64,000 bases of DNA, from NCBI GenBank assembly GCA_965248685.1, contig CBDFKC010000002.1, positions 496,001 through 560,000 on the forward strand. The letters run 5' to 3'. Within the stretch, counting starts at the first letter, position 1, and each line of letters starts with the position of its first letter. This DNA comes from VYFG01 sp965248685. Lineage in GTDB: Bacteria > Pseudomonadota > Gammaproteobacteria > Arenicellales > Poriferihabitantaceae. Under the pieces are notes generated by a model. The model worked only from the letters and a program-made list of their open reading frames with translations. It did no database searches and was not told where the DNA came from. Positions 17,093 to 26,548 of this stretch are shown one piece after another. A program made the position numbers and the translations under genes.

Positions 17093-19120
17093 TTAACTTA
17101 CCGTTTCGAAAAACTTTCCCTGCCGAATTCGGTTAATTCTGTCGCGCACGTCGGCAGCCTGTTCGAACTCCAGATTCTTCGCATGGATGTACATCTGCTT
17201 CTCCAGTTTGGCCAGCAATTTACCCAGTTCCTTGGGGGTCAATCGATAGTATTCTTCCGGTTGCTCGGCAACTTCTGACAATTCGGGTAAATCATTCCAG
17301 GCAGAGTCATTTGACGTAATCCCTTCGATAATGTCCTTTATCGGCTTGACGATAGAAACTGGAGTGATGTCATTAGCTTGATTATATGCATGTTGTTTTG
17401 TCCTTCTGCGTTCGGTTTCTTCCATGGCAATCTGGATCGAATTGGTGATTTTATCAGCGTATAAAATAACCTGACCCCGGGAGTGCCTCGCGGCGCGACC
17501 AATGGTTTGAATCAATGCTCGGGCAGATCGCAGAAAACCTTCCTTGTCGGCATCGAGAATGGCAACCAGAGATACTTCTGGAATATCCAGTCCTTCCCTC
17601 AGCAAGTTAATGCCGATCAAAACATCAAAGGTTCCTTTTCGCAAATCGCGGATAATCTCAACCCGTTCGACGGTATCAATGTCAGAGTGCAAATAACGCA
17701 CCTTGACATGATGTTCGTGCATGTACTCAGTCAAATCTTCTGACATTCTCTTGGTCAGCGTGGTAACCAATACTCTCTCCCCTACTTTAACCCTGAGCCG
17801 AATTTCCGATAGTAAATCGTCTACCTGACTCGAAACCGGCTTGACGGTTATTTCCGGGTCCAGCAAGCCGGTGGGTCTCACCAGCTGTTCAATCATTTCT
17901 GGTGCGTGTTTTTCTTCGTAGGTCCCGGGTGTTGCCGAGACAAAAACTGTCTGACCGATCAGGTTCTCAAATTCTTCGAATCGGAGGGGACGATTATCCA
18001 AAGCCGAGGGTAGCCTGAAACCATATTGGACTAAGGTCTCTTTGCGCGATCGGTCGCCCTTATACATGGCACCGATCTGGGGAATGGTGGCATGACTTTC
18101 GTCGATAAAAACGATGGCATTGGGGGCAAGGTAGTCGATTAGTGTCGGGGGAGGTTCGCCGGTTTTTCGGCCCGACAAATAGCGAGAATAATTTTCAATA
18201 CCATTGCAGTAACCGACTTCCCGCATCATCTCGACGTCGTAGCGAGTGCGCTGTTCCAGACGCTGGGCTTCAACTAGTTTACCGGCATTGTTCAAAACTT
18301 CGAGCTGCGCTCTAAGCTCCTCAATGATTTCATCCACCACGCTCAATACGGTTTCACGGGGAGTGACATAGTGACTCTTGGGGTAAACGGTAATCCGGGG
18401 CAAACTACCTTCGCTGCTGCCGGTTAGTGGATCAAACCGGGACAGACTATCGACTTCATCGCCGAATAACTCTATTCGTATTGCAAGGCGTTCGGACTCT
18501 GACGGATAAATATCGATAACGTCTCCTCTAACCCGGAATGTGCCGCGACGCAGCTCGAGATCATTGCGTGTGTATTGCATCGCCGCTAGTCTCTTAAGTA
18601 CTGCTCGCTGATCGATCTTGTCACCCTTCTTAAGATGCAAAATCATCTTGTGGTAAGACGCCGGGTCTCCCAAACCATAGATTGCCGATACCGTGGCAAC
18701 AATTACCACGTCTTTGCGCTCTAGCAACGCCTTGGTTGCTGACAGTCGCATTTGATCAATGTGATCATTTACCGACGCATCTTTTTCTATAAACGTATCT
18801 GAGCTCGGTACGTAGGCCTCTGGTTGATAATAATCGTAGTAAGAAACGAAATATTCCACCGAATTATTGGGAAAGAAATCCCGCATTTCGGAATAAAGCT
18901 GGGCCGCCAGAGTTTTATTGTGGGCCATAATTAATGCAGGCCTACTGGTGCTGGCGATGATATTTGCCATGGTAAAGGTTTTGCCTGAACCGGTTACCCC
19001 GAGCAGGGTTTGATAAGCCTCTCCATCGCCGAGTCCTTCGATTAGTTGACCGATGGCCGCTGGCTGGTCTCCGGCCGGTTGGAAGTCACTTTGGAGCTGA
19101 TAAATGGATGAATCGGACAT
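17093..19120 (-). CDS. uvrB: Excinuclease ABC subunit B
   Basis: UvrB is the damage-verifying helicase-like subunit of nucleotide excision repair. The 675-residue protein has Walker A GVTGSGKTFT, a tyrosine-rich beta-hairpin region (YFVSYYDYYQPEAYVPSSDT), the DESH box (IFIDESHATIPQ), helicase motif VI IQTIGRAARHSRG, and the C-terminal UVR domain that binds UvrC, ending EFEQAADVRDRINRIRQGKF. No obvious LexA operator was found in the upstream region, so SOS control is uncertain here. Confidence 0.98.
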   Translation of the reverse strand: MSDSSIYQLQSDFQPAGDQPAAIGQLIEGLGDGEAYQTLLGVTGSGKTFTMANIIASTSRPALIMAHNKTLAAQLYSEMRDFFPNNSVEYFVSYYDYYQPEAYVPSSDTFIEKDASVNDHIDQMRLSATKALLERKDVVIVATVSAIYGLGDPASYHKMILHLKKGDKIDQRAVLKRLAAMQYTRNDLELRRGTFRVRGDVIDIYPSESERLAIRIELFGDEVDSLSRFDPLTGSSEGSLPRITVYPKSHYVTPRETVLSVVDEIIEELRAQLEVLNNAGKLVEAQRLEQRTRYDVEMMREVGYCNGIENYSRYLSGRKTGEPPPTLIDYLAPNAIVFIDESHATIPQIGAMYKGDRSRKETLVQYGFRLPSALDNRPLRFEEFENLIGQTVFVSATPGTYEEKHAPEMIEQLVRPTGLLDPEITVKPVSSQVDDLLSEIRLRVKVGERVLVTTLTKRMSEDLTEYMHEHHVKVRYLHSDIDTVERVEIIRDLRKGTFDVLIGINLLREGLDIPEVSLVAILDADKEGFLRSARALIQTIGRAARHSRGQVILYADKITNSIQIAMEETERRRTKQHAYNQANDITPVSIVKPIKDIIEGITSNDSAWNDLPELSEVAEQPEEYYRLTPKELGKLLAKLEKQMYIHAKNLEFEQAADVRDRINRIRQGKFFETVS

Positions 19121-19257
19121 GGAATAAATCGAGTGTTTAACTGATCAATTTTATCCGAGCGCGAGAGTTATATATAGGTTCATCTGTGCGTTAGCGCACT
19201 GCAGTTAGCGGCTCATCGTTAGATCATGAATCAATTGTCAGAACGGAGGCGAAACGA

Positions 19258-19770
19258 TTGAGAATCGGAGGGTTTACTCTTATTGAATTGATGATTACTT
19301 TGGCTATCATCGGCGTCATGACGTCGATTGCTTATCCGTCGTGGAATCCCATGATTCAGTGGATCCGGATTAGCGCCGCTTCCAGCCAGCTCGAGCGCTC
19401 GATACGCCTCGCCAGACGAACTGCCATATTAAAAAACTCGAAGGTAACCATCTGTCCAAGTGCGGATGGCGAATGGTGTTCAGAAGGGTCTGATTGGTCC
19501 ACAGGTTGGCTGATATACCTTGATTATTCCGGCACCGCTTCTCGCCAGGCACAAGATCCAATTGTGCGTTCGCTGGGAGGCTATAGTGGAATACAAATTC
19601 ATTACAATCGTGGGGTTCGTCTGGGGTTTAATAACCTGGGAAGGATAGTCCAGAATGGGTCCCTGGTAATTTGTGATCCGTTGCATCAGGCAAATTCTGT
19701 CAGGATAGTCATGATTCACAGTGGGCGTTTGAGACTGGAACGAAGAATCAACAAAGATTTGTGTAATTAA
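19258..19770 (+). CDS. GspH/FimT-type pseudopilin, TTG start
   Basis: The 170-residue product has a short leader ending in glycine followed by FTLIELMITLAIIGV, the type IV prepilin cleavage site and hydrophobic helix with Glu5. The C-terminal part resembles GspH/FimT minor pseudopilins (CSEGSDWSTGWLIYLD followed by a variable end). The start is TTG at 19258, supported by GGAGG at 19244-19248 nine bases before it; no in-frame ATG exists upstream. No other pilus or secretion gene is nearby, so it is an orphan minor pilin between uvrB and tRNA-Asn. Confidence 0.85.
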   Translation: MRIGGFTLIELMITLAIIGVMTSIAYPSWNPMIQWIRISAASSQLERSIRLARRTAILKNSKVTICPSADGEWCSEGSDWSTGWLIYLDYSGTASRQAQDPIVRSLGGYSGIQIHYNRGVRLGFNNLGRIVQNGSLVICDPLHQANSVRIVMIHSGRLRLERRINKDLCN

Positions 19771-19803
19771 CCTTATTCCCGACGGATTTAGGCTGACTAA
19801 CAC

Positions 19804-19832
19804 TTGACCTTATTTATCTGTGGAATTAGTAT
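19804..19832 (+). promoter_or_regulatory. Sigma-70-type promoter of tRNA-Asn
   Basis: The -35 box TTGACC (19804-19809) is separated by 17 bp from the -10 box TAGTAT (19827-19832). Transcription would start near 19839, a few bases before the mature tRNA-Asn 5' end at 19846. Confidence 0.7.
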
Positions 19833-19845
19833 TCGCACCCTCAAT

Positions 19846-19921
19846 TCCCCAGTAGCTCAGTTGGTAGAGCAGTTGACTGTTAATCAATTGGTCCGTGGTT
19901 CGAGTCCGCGCTGGGGAGCCA
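19846..19921 (+). tRNA. tRNA-Asn(GTT)
   Basis: The acceptor stem TCCCCAG pairs with CTGGGGA. The D-arm is GCTC/GAGC, the anticodon loop CTGTTAA gives anticodon GTT, the T-loop is TTCGAGT with stem CGTGG/CCGCG, the discriminator is G, and CCA is encoded at 19919-19921. It may be a substrate of GatCAB if the organism lacks AsnRS, which cannot be decided here. Confidence 0.95.
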
Positions 19922-20088
19922 ATTTCCCCCGACAAATTTCCTAGTATTGGATTGTCCAACGGTTTCCACGCGATCGATTTTACGCGAAAGGGTTATTGGT
20001 ACTGCACGAGAAGTTAAGCTGCTAGAGATCTGTGCCCTTCCCCGCTGATTGATTAAGCTCTATAACTGGAGCGCTATTTAAAGCCTTA

Positions 20089-20997
20089 CTATAGATTGAA
20101 CAAACGCTTTGGATTAAGCTTGTTGTCTTCCGTAACTTCTCCCAGGCCAAGAAATCCACTGGAATCTGCATATAATCTGACCAGTCCTTCCGGCGCATTT
20201 TTTCCCGGCCTGACCGACTGCCCCAGTTTCAAATACTGAACCAAATTTTCTGCGACCCTGACCTCAGGAAGATGGGCGCAACCCTGGTCTGTCGAAAGCA
20301 ACAATTTTTCTCGGTCCCTGGGTGACAGTACGGCTTCGAGTTGCTCCAAGGTGAATGCCTGATCAATGGAAAAGTCGCCTACTCTGATGCGCCGTAGAGA
20401 TTCCACGTGACCTCCGCAACCCAGATCTCGGCCGATATCTTCCGCCAGAGAGCGGATATAAAAGCCGCGGGAACACGCTACGGTAAGACTCAGTAGATTA
20501 CTCTCCCAATCATCCATTATCAGGGAATAAACCGTTACCGGCCGTAGTTCTCTTTCGACAACGATACCTTGCCGTGCGAGTTTGTAAAGCGGCTGTCCAT
20601 TTCTTTTTAGAGCAGAGTACATGGGTGGCATTTGATCGAATTGGCCACGGTATCCCTCCAGTACCTGTTCGAGTTGAGACAAAGTTAGTTCGACTTTATT
20701 CTGACTAATTATCTTGCCTTCGCTGTCACCGGTTTCGGTGGCCACGCCGAGTCGAATCCCCACAGAATAGGTTTTGTCTGCCTGGAGAAATAAATTGGAA
20801 ATTTTGGTAGCTTCACCGAAGCACAACGGCAGTAAGCCCGTAGCAATGGGGTCTAAACTTCCGGTATGACCGGCTTTTTGCGCATCTAACAGAGCTTTTG
20901 CTCTTTGTAAGGCCTGATTGGAGGAACACCCCGCTGGTTTGTCCAACAACAGCATACCGTTAACCGGTACGCCTCGCTGACGTCTATTTCGCCCCAT
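20089..20997 (-). CDS. truB: tRNA pseudouridine(55) synthase
   Basis: TruB makes pseudouridine 55 in the T-loop of tRNAs. The 302-residue protein starts with GMLLLDKPAGCSSNQALQRA and has the catalytic Asp49 in HTGSLDPIATGLLP. RGFYIRSLAEDIG lies in the core, and the C-terminal PUA-like domain ends near NPKRLF. It overlaps rbfA by 14 bp and is the last gene of the rimP-nusA-infB-rbfA-truB operon. The rpsO and pnp genes that often follow are not here. Confidence 0.97.
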   Translation of the reverse strand: MGRNRRQRGVPVNGMLLLDKPAGCSSNQALQRAKALLDAQKAGHTGSLDPIATGLLPLCFGEATKISNLFLQADKTYSVGIRLGVATETGDSEGKIISQNKVELTLSQLEQVLEGYRGQFDQMPPMYSALKRNGQPLYKLARQGIVVERELRPVTVYSLIMDDWESNLLSLTVACSRGFYIRSLAEDIGRDLGCGGHVESLRRIRVGDFSIDQAFTLEQLEAVLSPRDREKLLLSTDQGCAHLPEVRVAENLVQYLKLGQSVRPGKNAPEGLVRLYADSSGFLGLGEVTEDNKLNPKRLFNL

Positions 20998-21406
20998 GTT
21001 TGTTATTCAAAGAATCAATTAATGTCGACATTTCAACGCCACGCTGGATACTGTCGTCATATTTAAAGCGTAAATTGGGAGTAATTCTCAAATCCGCGTG
21101 CTGACTCAATAGGCGGCGTAGAAATCTGGAGGCGTTATTGAGCAGCTTATCGATTGGCAGATCTTTAGCGGAGGATTTTTTCTGTTCATCTCCTGGATTT
21201 TTACTGGACTCAGTCTTCACATTTTGGGTGATAGACTGATCCAGCCGAGAGACATAAATGATGGCGTTTTTAAGATCTTTGGAAATAGTCACGTCATTGA
21301 TGGTGACGTTACGCAATCGACTATCGTTGAGCTCTCGCGAAATCAACGTCGCCAGTTCGCGTTTAATTAGTTCCGATACGCGCCGGGTACGATCTATTTC
21401 TTGCAT
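20984..21406 (-). CDS. rbfA: 30S ribosome-binding factor A
   Basis: RbfA binds the immature 30S subunit and helps mature the 16S rRNA 5' end. The 140-residue product shows RVSELIKRELATLISRELND near the start and the KH-like region ending LRITPNLRFKYDDSIQRGVE. A charged insertion of about 25 residues (TESSKNPGDEQKKSSAKDL) in the middle is longer than in many homologues. It lies 23 bp after infB and overlaps truB. Confidence 0.95.
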   Translation of the reverse strand: MQEIDRTRRVSELIKRELATLISRELNDSRLRNVTINDVTISKDLKNAIIYVSRLDQSITQNVKTESSKNPGDEQKKSSAKDLPIDKLLNNASRFLRRLLSQHADLRITPNLRFKYDDSIQRGVEMSTLIDSLNNKHGAK

Positions 21407-21429
21407 GTTGAGAAATTAGAGAAAATCCC

Positions 21430-24012
21430 CTAAACGGTTTGGGCCTTTTCAACTACTTTGAATACTTCGATCTGATCACCAACCTTTATATCGTTGTAGT
21501 TTTTAATCCCTATACCGCACTCAATTCCATTCTTAACTTCCTGAACGTCGTCTTTGAATCGTCGCAGGGAGTCGATACTGCCTTCAAAAATAACGATGTT
21601 ATCTCGCAACACTCTGACAGGCAAACTACGCTTGACCGAGCCTTCCAGAACTAAACAGCCAGCGATTGAGCCAATCTTGGGGGCTTTGAAAACATCGCGC
21701 ACTTCAACCAACCCTACATGCTCTTCGTGCAATACCGGAGACAACATACCGGACATCGCTGCTTTAACCAGATCAACTACGTCGTATATGACATTGTGGT
21801 AATGCACATCAACATCTTCTGATTCAATTAATTTTCGTGCGGTGGTATCTGCGCGCACGTTAAAGCCTACGATCGTTGCGCCGGAGGCAAGGGCGAGATT
21901 GACATCAGATTCATTAATACCACCCACCATGCCATGAACTACTTTAACCGTCACTTCTTCATTGGACAATTTTTCGAGAGAGTCAGAAAGTGCTTCGACC
22001 GAACCCTGCACGTCAGCTTTTACCAGCAGGTTTAAGTTCTGAACTTCGCCTTCCTCCATGCGGTTAAACATGCTTTCGAGCTTGGCCTTTTGCTGCTGGG
22101 CCATCTTTATCTCTTTAAACCTGCCTTGCCGGTGCATTGCAATTTCGCGGGCTTTTCGCTCATCACCCACTGCAACTATCTCATCACCCGCTATTGGTAC
22201 GCCACCTAATCCCTGAATTTCCACCGGGGTAGACGGGCCAGCACTGGTGACAGAATTTCCACGATCGTCCAGCAACACCCGGACCCGCCCCGACTCACGT
22301 CCGGCCAATACAATATCGCCTTTCTTCAGAGTGCCCTGTTGAACCAATACGGTGGCGACAGGGCCGCGGCCCTTGTCGAGTCGCGCTTCAACTACCAATC
22401 CTGCAGCGGGTCCACTGACCTGTGCTTTGAGGTCTGCAACTTCGGCCTGTAACAGAACCGCTTCGAGTAATTCGTCAACCCCCTGTCCAGTGATAGCAGA
22501 AACCTCATTCATCAGGGTTTCTCCGCCCCATTCTTCGGGAATAACTTCATGATTGGCCAACTCTTGCTTGACCCGGTCCGGATCAGCCTGTTCCCGGTCG
22601 ATTTTATTGATAGCAACTATCATTGGCACGTTAGCATCTTTGGCATGACGGATTGCTTCAATGGTCTGGGGCTTAACCCCATCGTCGGCCGCCACCACCA
22701 ATATAATCAGGTCGGTTGCTTTGGCTCCGCGGGCTCGCATCGCTGAAAACGCTTCGTGTCCGGGGGTATCGAGAAAGCAGATATCGTTGTCGTTCAAATT
22801 GACCTTATAGGCGCCAATATGCTGGGTAATCCCGCCGGCTTCACCCGAGGCCACCTTGGCTTTACGCAGGTAGTCGAGTAGTGAGGTTTTACCATGATCT
22901 ACGTGGCCCATTACCGTTACTACCGGCGCTCGTGGTAATAACTCTGCGCCATCTGCACCCTTCGCCAACAGTAAGGCTTCGGGGTCTTCTGCGGTTGCGG
23001 CGATGCCGGTATGACCCATTTCCTCAACCAGTAGTAATGCAGTATCCTGATCCAGAATCTGATTGATGGTTACCATTGACCCCATTGCCATCATGGTTTT
23101 GATTACTTCAGCGGCCTTGATAGACATCGCCTGGGCCAATTCTCCCACGGTGATGGTTTCGGTAATTTGAACTTCACGAATCACTGGTGCGGTGGGCTTG
23201 GCGAAGCCATGTTGATCGGCAACGGATGAAGATATGTTTCCAGGTTTCTTGCCAAGGGCGCGGCGCGGCCGCTCACGGCGTCGTTTGGACGCATGTAATT
23301 CCGCTCGTGGTGCTGGCTCCTGTCTGCCCTTGCGGCCTTTCTTTCCCCTTTTTTCGTTATCAGTCTTAGCTGAGTCGGTTTTTCGCTCTGGTTCTTTGGC
23401 GACAGCTGGTGCTGCTGGTTCAGGGGTAGCAGCAGAGGCAGCGGGTGCGGCTTCTCCAGGCGCTTCTTCAGCGATCTTGGCAGCTTCTTCAGCCAGTCTT
23501 TTGTCCTCTTCGACGCGCTCCAGTTCTTCCTGCTCACGCTGCTGTTGGGCTAAAATCTCTTGGGCTTCTGCGTCCCGTGCGGCCTGTTCGGCTGCTTGCT
23601 CGGCTTTGAGCTTATCTTCTTCCCGCTTTTGCTCTGCGTCTAATTCCTGCTGCTTGCGCGCCGCTTCCTGGTCGATTTTCTGCTGTTGCTCTGCCTGCTC
23701 GGCTTCCAGGATACTGCGTTTTACAAAAGTACGCTTTTTACGGGTTTCGACATGAACAGTACGTGCAGCACCGGTTTTCGATGTCTGGCGTATTTGATCG
23801 GTGGTTTTGCGCTTGAGCGTAATTCGCTGGCGACCTGGTTGCTCCCTCGCGGTGTCTCCTTTCAGAAACTGCAGCAGGGTGATTTTTTCGTTGTCTTCGA
23901 GCAAATCTTCCGCGGTTTTCCCTTCGATACCGGCATGGCCCAGCTGTTCCAGCAGTTTATCGATAGAGATACCGATTTGCTTGGCAAAGCTGCTAATTGT
24001 TACTTGTGACAT
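21430..24012 (-). CDS. infB: Translation initiation factor IF-2
   Basis: IF-2 is the GTPase that places initiator tRNA on the ribosome. The 860-residue protein has an N-terminal IF2N domain (SSFAKQIGISIDKLLEQL), a long charged Glu/Lys/Ala-rich linker (about 95-260) of coiled-coil character, a second IF2N copy, then the G domain with GHVDHGKTSLLD, DTPGHEAF and NKID, and C-terminal domains ending KVGDQIEVFKVVEKAQTV. It is in the conserved operon between nusA and rbfA. Confidence 0.98.
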   Translation of the reverse strand: MSQVTISSFAKQIGISIDKLLEQLGHAGIEGKTAEDLLEDNEKITLLQFLKGDTAREQPGRQRITLKRKTTDQIRQTSKTGAARTVHVETRKKRTFVKRSILEAEQAEQQQKIDQEAARKQQELDAEQKREEDKLKAEQAAEQAARDAEAQEILAQQQREQEELERVEEDKRLAEEAAKIAEEAPGEAAPAASAATPEPAAPAVAKEPERKTDSAKTDNEKRGKKGRKGRQEPAPRAELHASKRRRERPRRALGKKPGNISSSVADQHGFAKPTAPVIREVQITETITVGELAQAMSIKAAEVIKTMMAMGSMVTINQILDQDTALLLVEEMGHTGIAATAEDPEALLLAKGADGAELLPRAPVVTVMGHVDHGKTSLLDYLRKAKVASGEAGGITQHIGAYKVNLNDNDICFLDTPGHEAFSAMRARGAKATDLIILVVAADDGVKPQTIEAIRHAKDANVPMIVAINKIDREQADPDRVKQELANHEVIPEEWGGETLMNEVSAITGQGVDELLEAVLLQAEVADLKAQVSGPAAGLVVEARLDKGRGPVATVLVQQGTLKKGDIVLAGRESGRVRVLLDDRGNSVTSAGPSTPVEIQGLGGVPIAGDEIVAVGDERKAREIAMHRQGRFKEIKMAQQQKAKLESMFNRMEEGEVQNLNLLVKADVQGSVEALSDSLEKLSNEEVTVKVVHGMVGGINESDVNLALASGATIVGFNVRADTTARKLIESEDVDVHYHNVIYDVVDLVKAAMSGMLSPVLHEEHVGLVEVRDVFKAPKIGSIAGCLVLEGSVKRSLPVRVLRDNIVIFEGSIDSLRRFKDDVQEVKNGIECGIGIKNYNDIKVGDQIEVFKVVEKAQTV

Positions 24013-24089
24013 AATGAAACCTGTTGTCTGTCGGTTATCCTGAAACTAGGGATTTATTGATCTGATAGAGGCGTATTTATTCGTCCTGT

Positions 24090-25571
24090 TTATTCAAACC
24101 AGGGTGCCCGGGCGGTCATAATTAACTCGCTGGCACGCGCAATTTCGAGGTCGATTACTTCAAGTAATTCATCAACGGCGCATTCGGCTAGTTCTTCCAT
24201 GGTACGAATTCCTCCAGCTGCCAGAGTCCTGGCGGTGTCTTCGTCCATTCCTTCCATGTTGAGTAGATCTTCGCTGGGCTCTTTTTGTTCCTGGGATGCA
24301 ATCGCGCTGGTTAACAACGTATCCTGGGCACGGTTGCGTAGTTCCTCAACTATAGCGTCGTCGAATTCTTCGATATCGAGAAGTTCCTGCTTGGGTACGT
24401 AGGCAACCTCTTCGAGGGTATTAAAACCTTCCTGAGCCAGAATCAAAGCGACGTTTTCATCGATATCGAGTTGGCTCATAAAAGTAGCGACCAATTCTTT
24501 CTGTTCACTATCCTGTTTTTCTGCGGCGTCCTTATCGGTCATCAGATTGAGTTCCCAGCCAGTCAACTCCGACGCCAGGCGTACATTCTGACCGCCTCGA
24601 CCGATTGCCCTGGAAAGGTTTTCTTCGGTGACTACTACATCCATCTGATGGGTCTCTTCGTCAACCAGAATCGACTCAACTTCTGCTGGTGCCAACGCCT
24701 GAATTACAAATTCAGCGATGCTGTCGGACCAGACGATTATATCGACCCGTTCGCCGGCTATCTCATTCGATACGCTCTGGACTCTGGAGCCTCGAATGCC
24801 AACACATGCGCCGACTGGATCAACATTGCTGTCATTGGAGCGGACGGATATTTTGGCCCGGGAACCGGGATCTCGGGCTGCGCCCAAAATTTCAATTATG
24901 CCTTCACTGACTTCCGGCACCTCGAGCTTGAACAACTCTACAAGATACTCAGGAGATAACCGGTTTAAAAGTAACTGGGGGCCTCGGGCCTCTTCGTCGA
25001 TTTTTTCGAGCAGGGCACGAATTCGATCTCCAGGTCGCAGGCCTTCCCGGGGAATCATTCCGCTTTTGGTTAATACCGCCTCGGCGTCACCCAGATCGAT
25101 GATGCAACTACCTCTCTCCAAACGTTTAACCGTACCGGAAACCAATGTGCCAATTTTATCGGCGTAGCGCTCCGCAATCTGGTTACGCTCGGCCTCGCGC
25201 ACTTTCTGCATGATGACCTGTTTGGCCGCCTGGGCCGCAATTCGTCCAAACTCAACCTTTTCCATCGGTTCTTCGATTATATCGCCCTCTTCAATATCGT
25301 CTCCGCTCTCCCGAGCCTCAGTAAGGGCGATCTGGCCACCTGGAAACTCGATCTCAACATCATCTGCGACCACTTCCCATACTCTGTATGTGTCGTAGTC
25401 ACCAGTATCACGATGAATGCTTACCCGGGCATCAATTTCGTTGGAATGCCACTTACGGGTTGCGGTAGCGAGGGCTGCTTCGATCGCATTAAAAATTATA
25501 TCCTTATCCAGGTCCTTTTCCCGGGATACAACTTCCACCATCAACAGAATTTCATTATTTGTAATTGCCAT
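24090..25571 (-). CDS. nusA: Transcription termination/antitermination factor NusA
   Basis: NusA binds RNA polymerase and nascent RNA. The 493-residue protein has the N-terminal polymerase-binding domain (NEILLMVEVVSREKDLDK), an S1 domain starting VSGTVKRLERGSCIIDLG, two KH domains (DPVGACVGIRGSRVQSV and SRAIGRGGQNVRLASELTG) and two acidic repeats at the C-terminus as in E. coli. It is preceded by rimP and followed by infB with a 77-bp gap. Confidence 0.98.
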   Translation of the reverse strand: MAITNNEILLMVEVVSREKDLDKDIIFNAIEAALATATRKWHSNEIDARVSIHRDTGDYDTYRVWEVVADDVEIEFPGGQIALTEARESGDDIEEGDIIEEPMEKVEFGRIAAQAAKQVIMQKVREAERNQIAERYADKIGTLVSGTVKRLERGSCIIDLGDAEAVLTKSGMIPREGLRPGDRIRALLEKIDEEARGPQLLLNRLSPEYLVELFKLEVPEVSEGIIEILGAARDPGSRAKISVRSNDSNVDPVGACVGIRGSRVQSVSNEIAGERVDIIVWSDSIAEFVIQALAPAEVESILVDEETHQMDVVVTEENLSRAIGRGGQNVRLASELTGWELNLMTDKDAAEKQDSEQKELVATFMSQLDIDENVALILAQEGFNTLEEVAYVPKQELLDIEEFDDAIVEELRNRAQDTLLTSAIASQEQKEPSEDLLNMEGMDEDTARTLAAGGIRTMEELAECAVDELLEVIDLEIARASELIMTARAPWFE

Positions 25572-25627
25572 AATTTTTCGCAGTCTAAAATGTATTACTC
25601 GCTAAATTTTTCAATCCCATCAACAGC

Positions 25628-26089
25628 TTACTGTCGACCATCAAATACCGGCTCCAGTCTCGCCGATTCCATCATGTCATAGGGAAGATCGTAACTCTCA
25701 CCATCTACTTCCAGTACAACCTGTTGGTCATCGGCCTCCACTAGAGTACCGGTGAAACGGCGCCGACCCAGAACATGGGTATGCATTATTATCCGGGCCA
25801 GTTGCCCGGTAAATTGACTAAAATGCTCTGGTTTAACCAAAGGCCGATCCAGTCCAGGAGATGACACTTCCAGGGTGTACGCATTCTTGACCGGGTCCTC
25901 GACGTCGAGGATTAAACTAACCTGCCGACTGACCGATGCACAGTCGTCAACTTCAATTCCGCCAACAGCATCAATATAAATCCGCAAGGTATTACCGTCA
26001 GTGCCGCTAAATTCAATGTGCAGCAGCTCGTAGCCCAGGGATTCCACCGAAGGTTCAAGCAAATTTTTCAATGTGGTCACATTCTGCAT
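25628..26089 (-). CDS. rimP: Ribosome maturation factor RimP
   Basis: RimP aids 30S subunit maturation. The 153-residue protein shows the family segments SVESLGYELLHIEFSG, TLRIYIDAVGGIEVDDCASV and YTLEVSSPGLDRPL, and ends with the SH3-like C-terminal domain. It is the first protein gene of the operon that starts with the initiator tRNA. It is followed by nusA after 56 bp. Confidence 0.96.
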   Translation of the reverse strand: MQNVTTLKNLLEPSVESLGYELLHIEFSGTDGNTLRIYIDAVGGIEVDDCASVSRQVSLILDVEDPVKNAYTLEVSSPGLDRPLVKPEHFSQFTGQLARIIMHTHVLGRRRFTGTLVEADDQQVVLEVDGESYDLPYDMMESARLEPVFDGRQ

Positions 26090-26302
26090 ATCGCTGTTGC
26101 AACAAAAATCGCACTGTGCGCGCGAAACCGCATTATGCCTCGACGATTTTTCCCATCGGGCGCTTCAGACAGAGCATTCGTCTGTCCACAAAAAATGGGC
26201 CATTGGCCCATCGTTACATTCAATACTGTCAGCCTGGGTGATCGGGGCCATAATCCCTGACCGACGAACACTCTGTCGGTCACTGTCACCTGAACTTCTC
26301 CT

Positions 26303-26331
26303 GCAAAAACAAAACCCCGCGTACAGCGGGG
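26303..26331 (-). terminator. Rho-independent terminator after initiator tRNA
   Basis: On the minus strand the stem CCCCGC/GCGGGG (26315-26331, five-base loop) is followed by TTTTGTTTTT. It lies 25 bp past the tRNA 3' end, so it should end tRNA-fMet transcripts or limit read-through into rimP. Confidence 0.75.
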
Positions 26332-26355
26332 TCGTATTTTTACCTCACGGCAAAT

Positions 26356-26432
<77 letters not shown>

Positions 26433-26443
26433 TCAGGGGCCGG

Positions 26444-26473
26444 ATTTTAGCCCAAACAATTAGTCCTTTACAA
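26444..26473 (-). promoter_or_regulatory. Promoter of initiator tRNA
   Basis: On the minus strand the -35 box TTGTAA (26473-26468) is followed after 18 bp by the -10 box TAAAAT (26449-26444). A GC-rich discriminator leads to the tRNA 5' end at 26432, as in growth-rate-controlled stable-RNA promoters. Confidence 0.6.
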
Positions 26474-26548
26474 TCGTCTTTTGAATCAATTCGCGGTTAA
26501 TTTCCCTACCTTTTCAACATATTCGTCTGGCTTTAGGCAAAATCGCAT

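Noticed and set aside
19121..19257. LexA (SOS) operator upstream of uvrB
   Set aside because: No CTGT-N8-ACAG-type palindrome was seen near the start; short partial matches were not convincing.
23234..23755. 173-codon plus-strand frame opposite infB
   Set aside because: It is the mirror of the Glu/Ala-rich linker of IF-2 and consists of Ser/Ala/Cys runs; a shadow frame.
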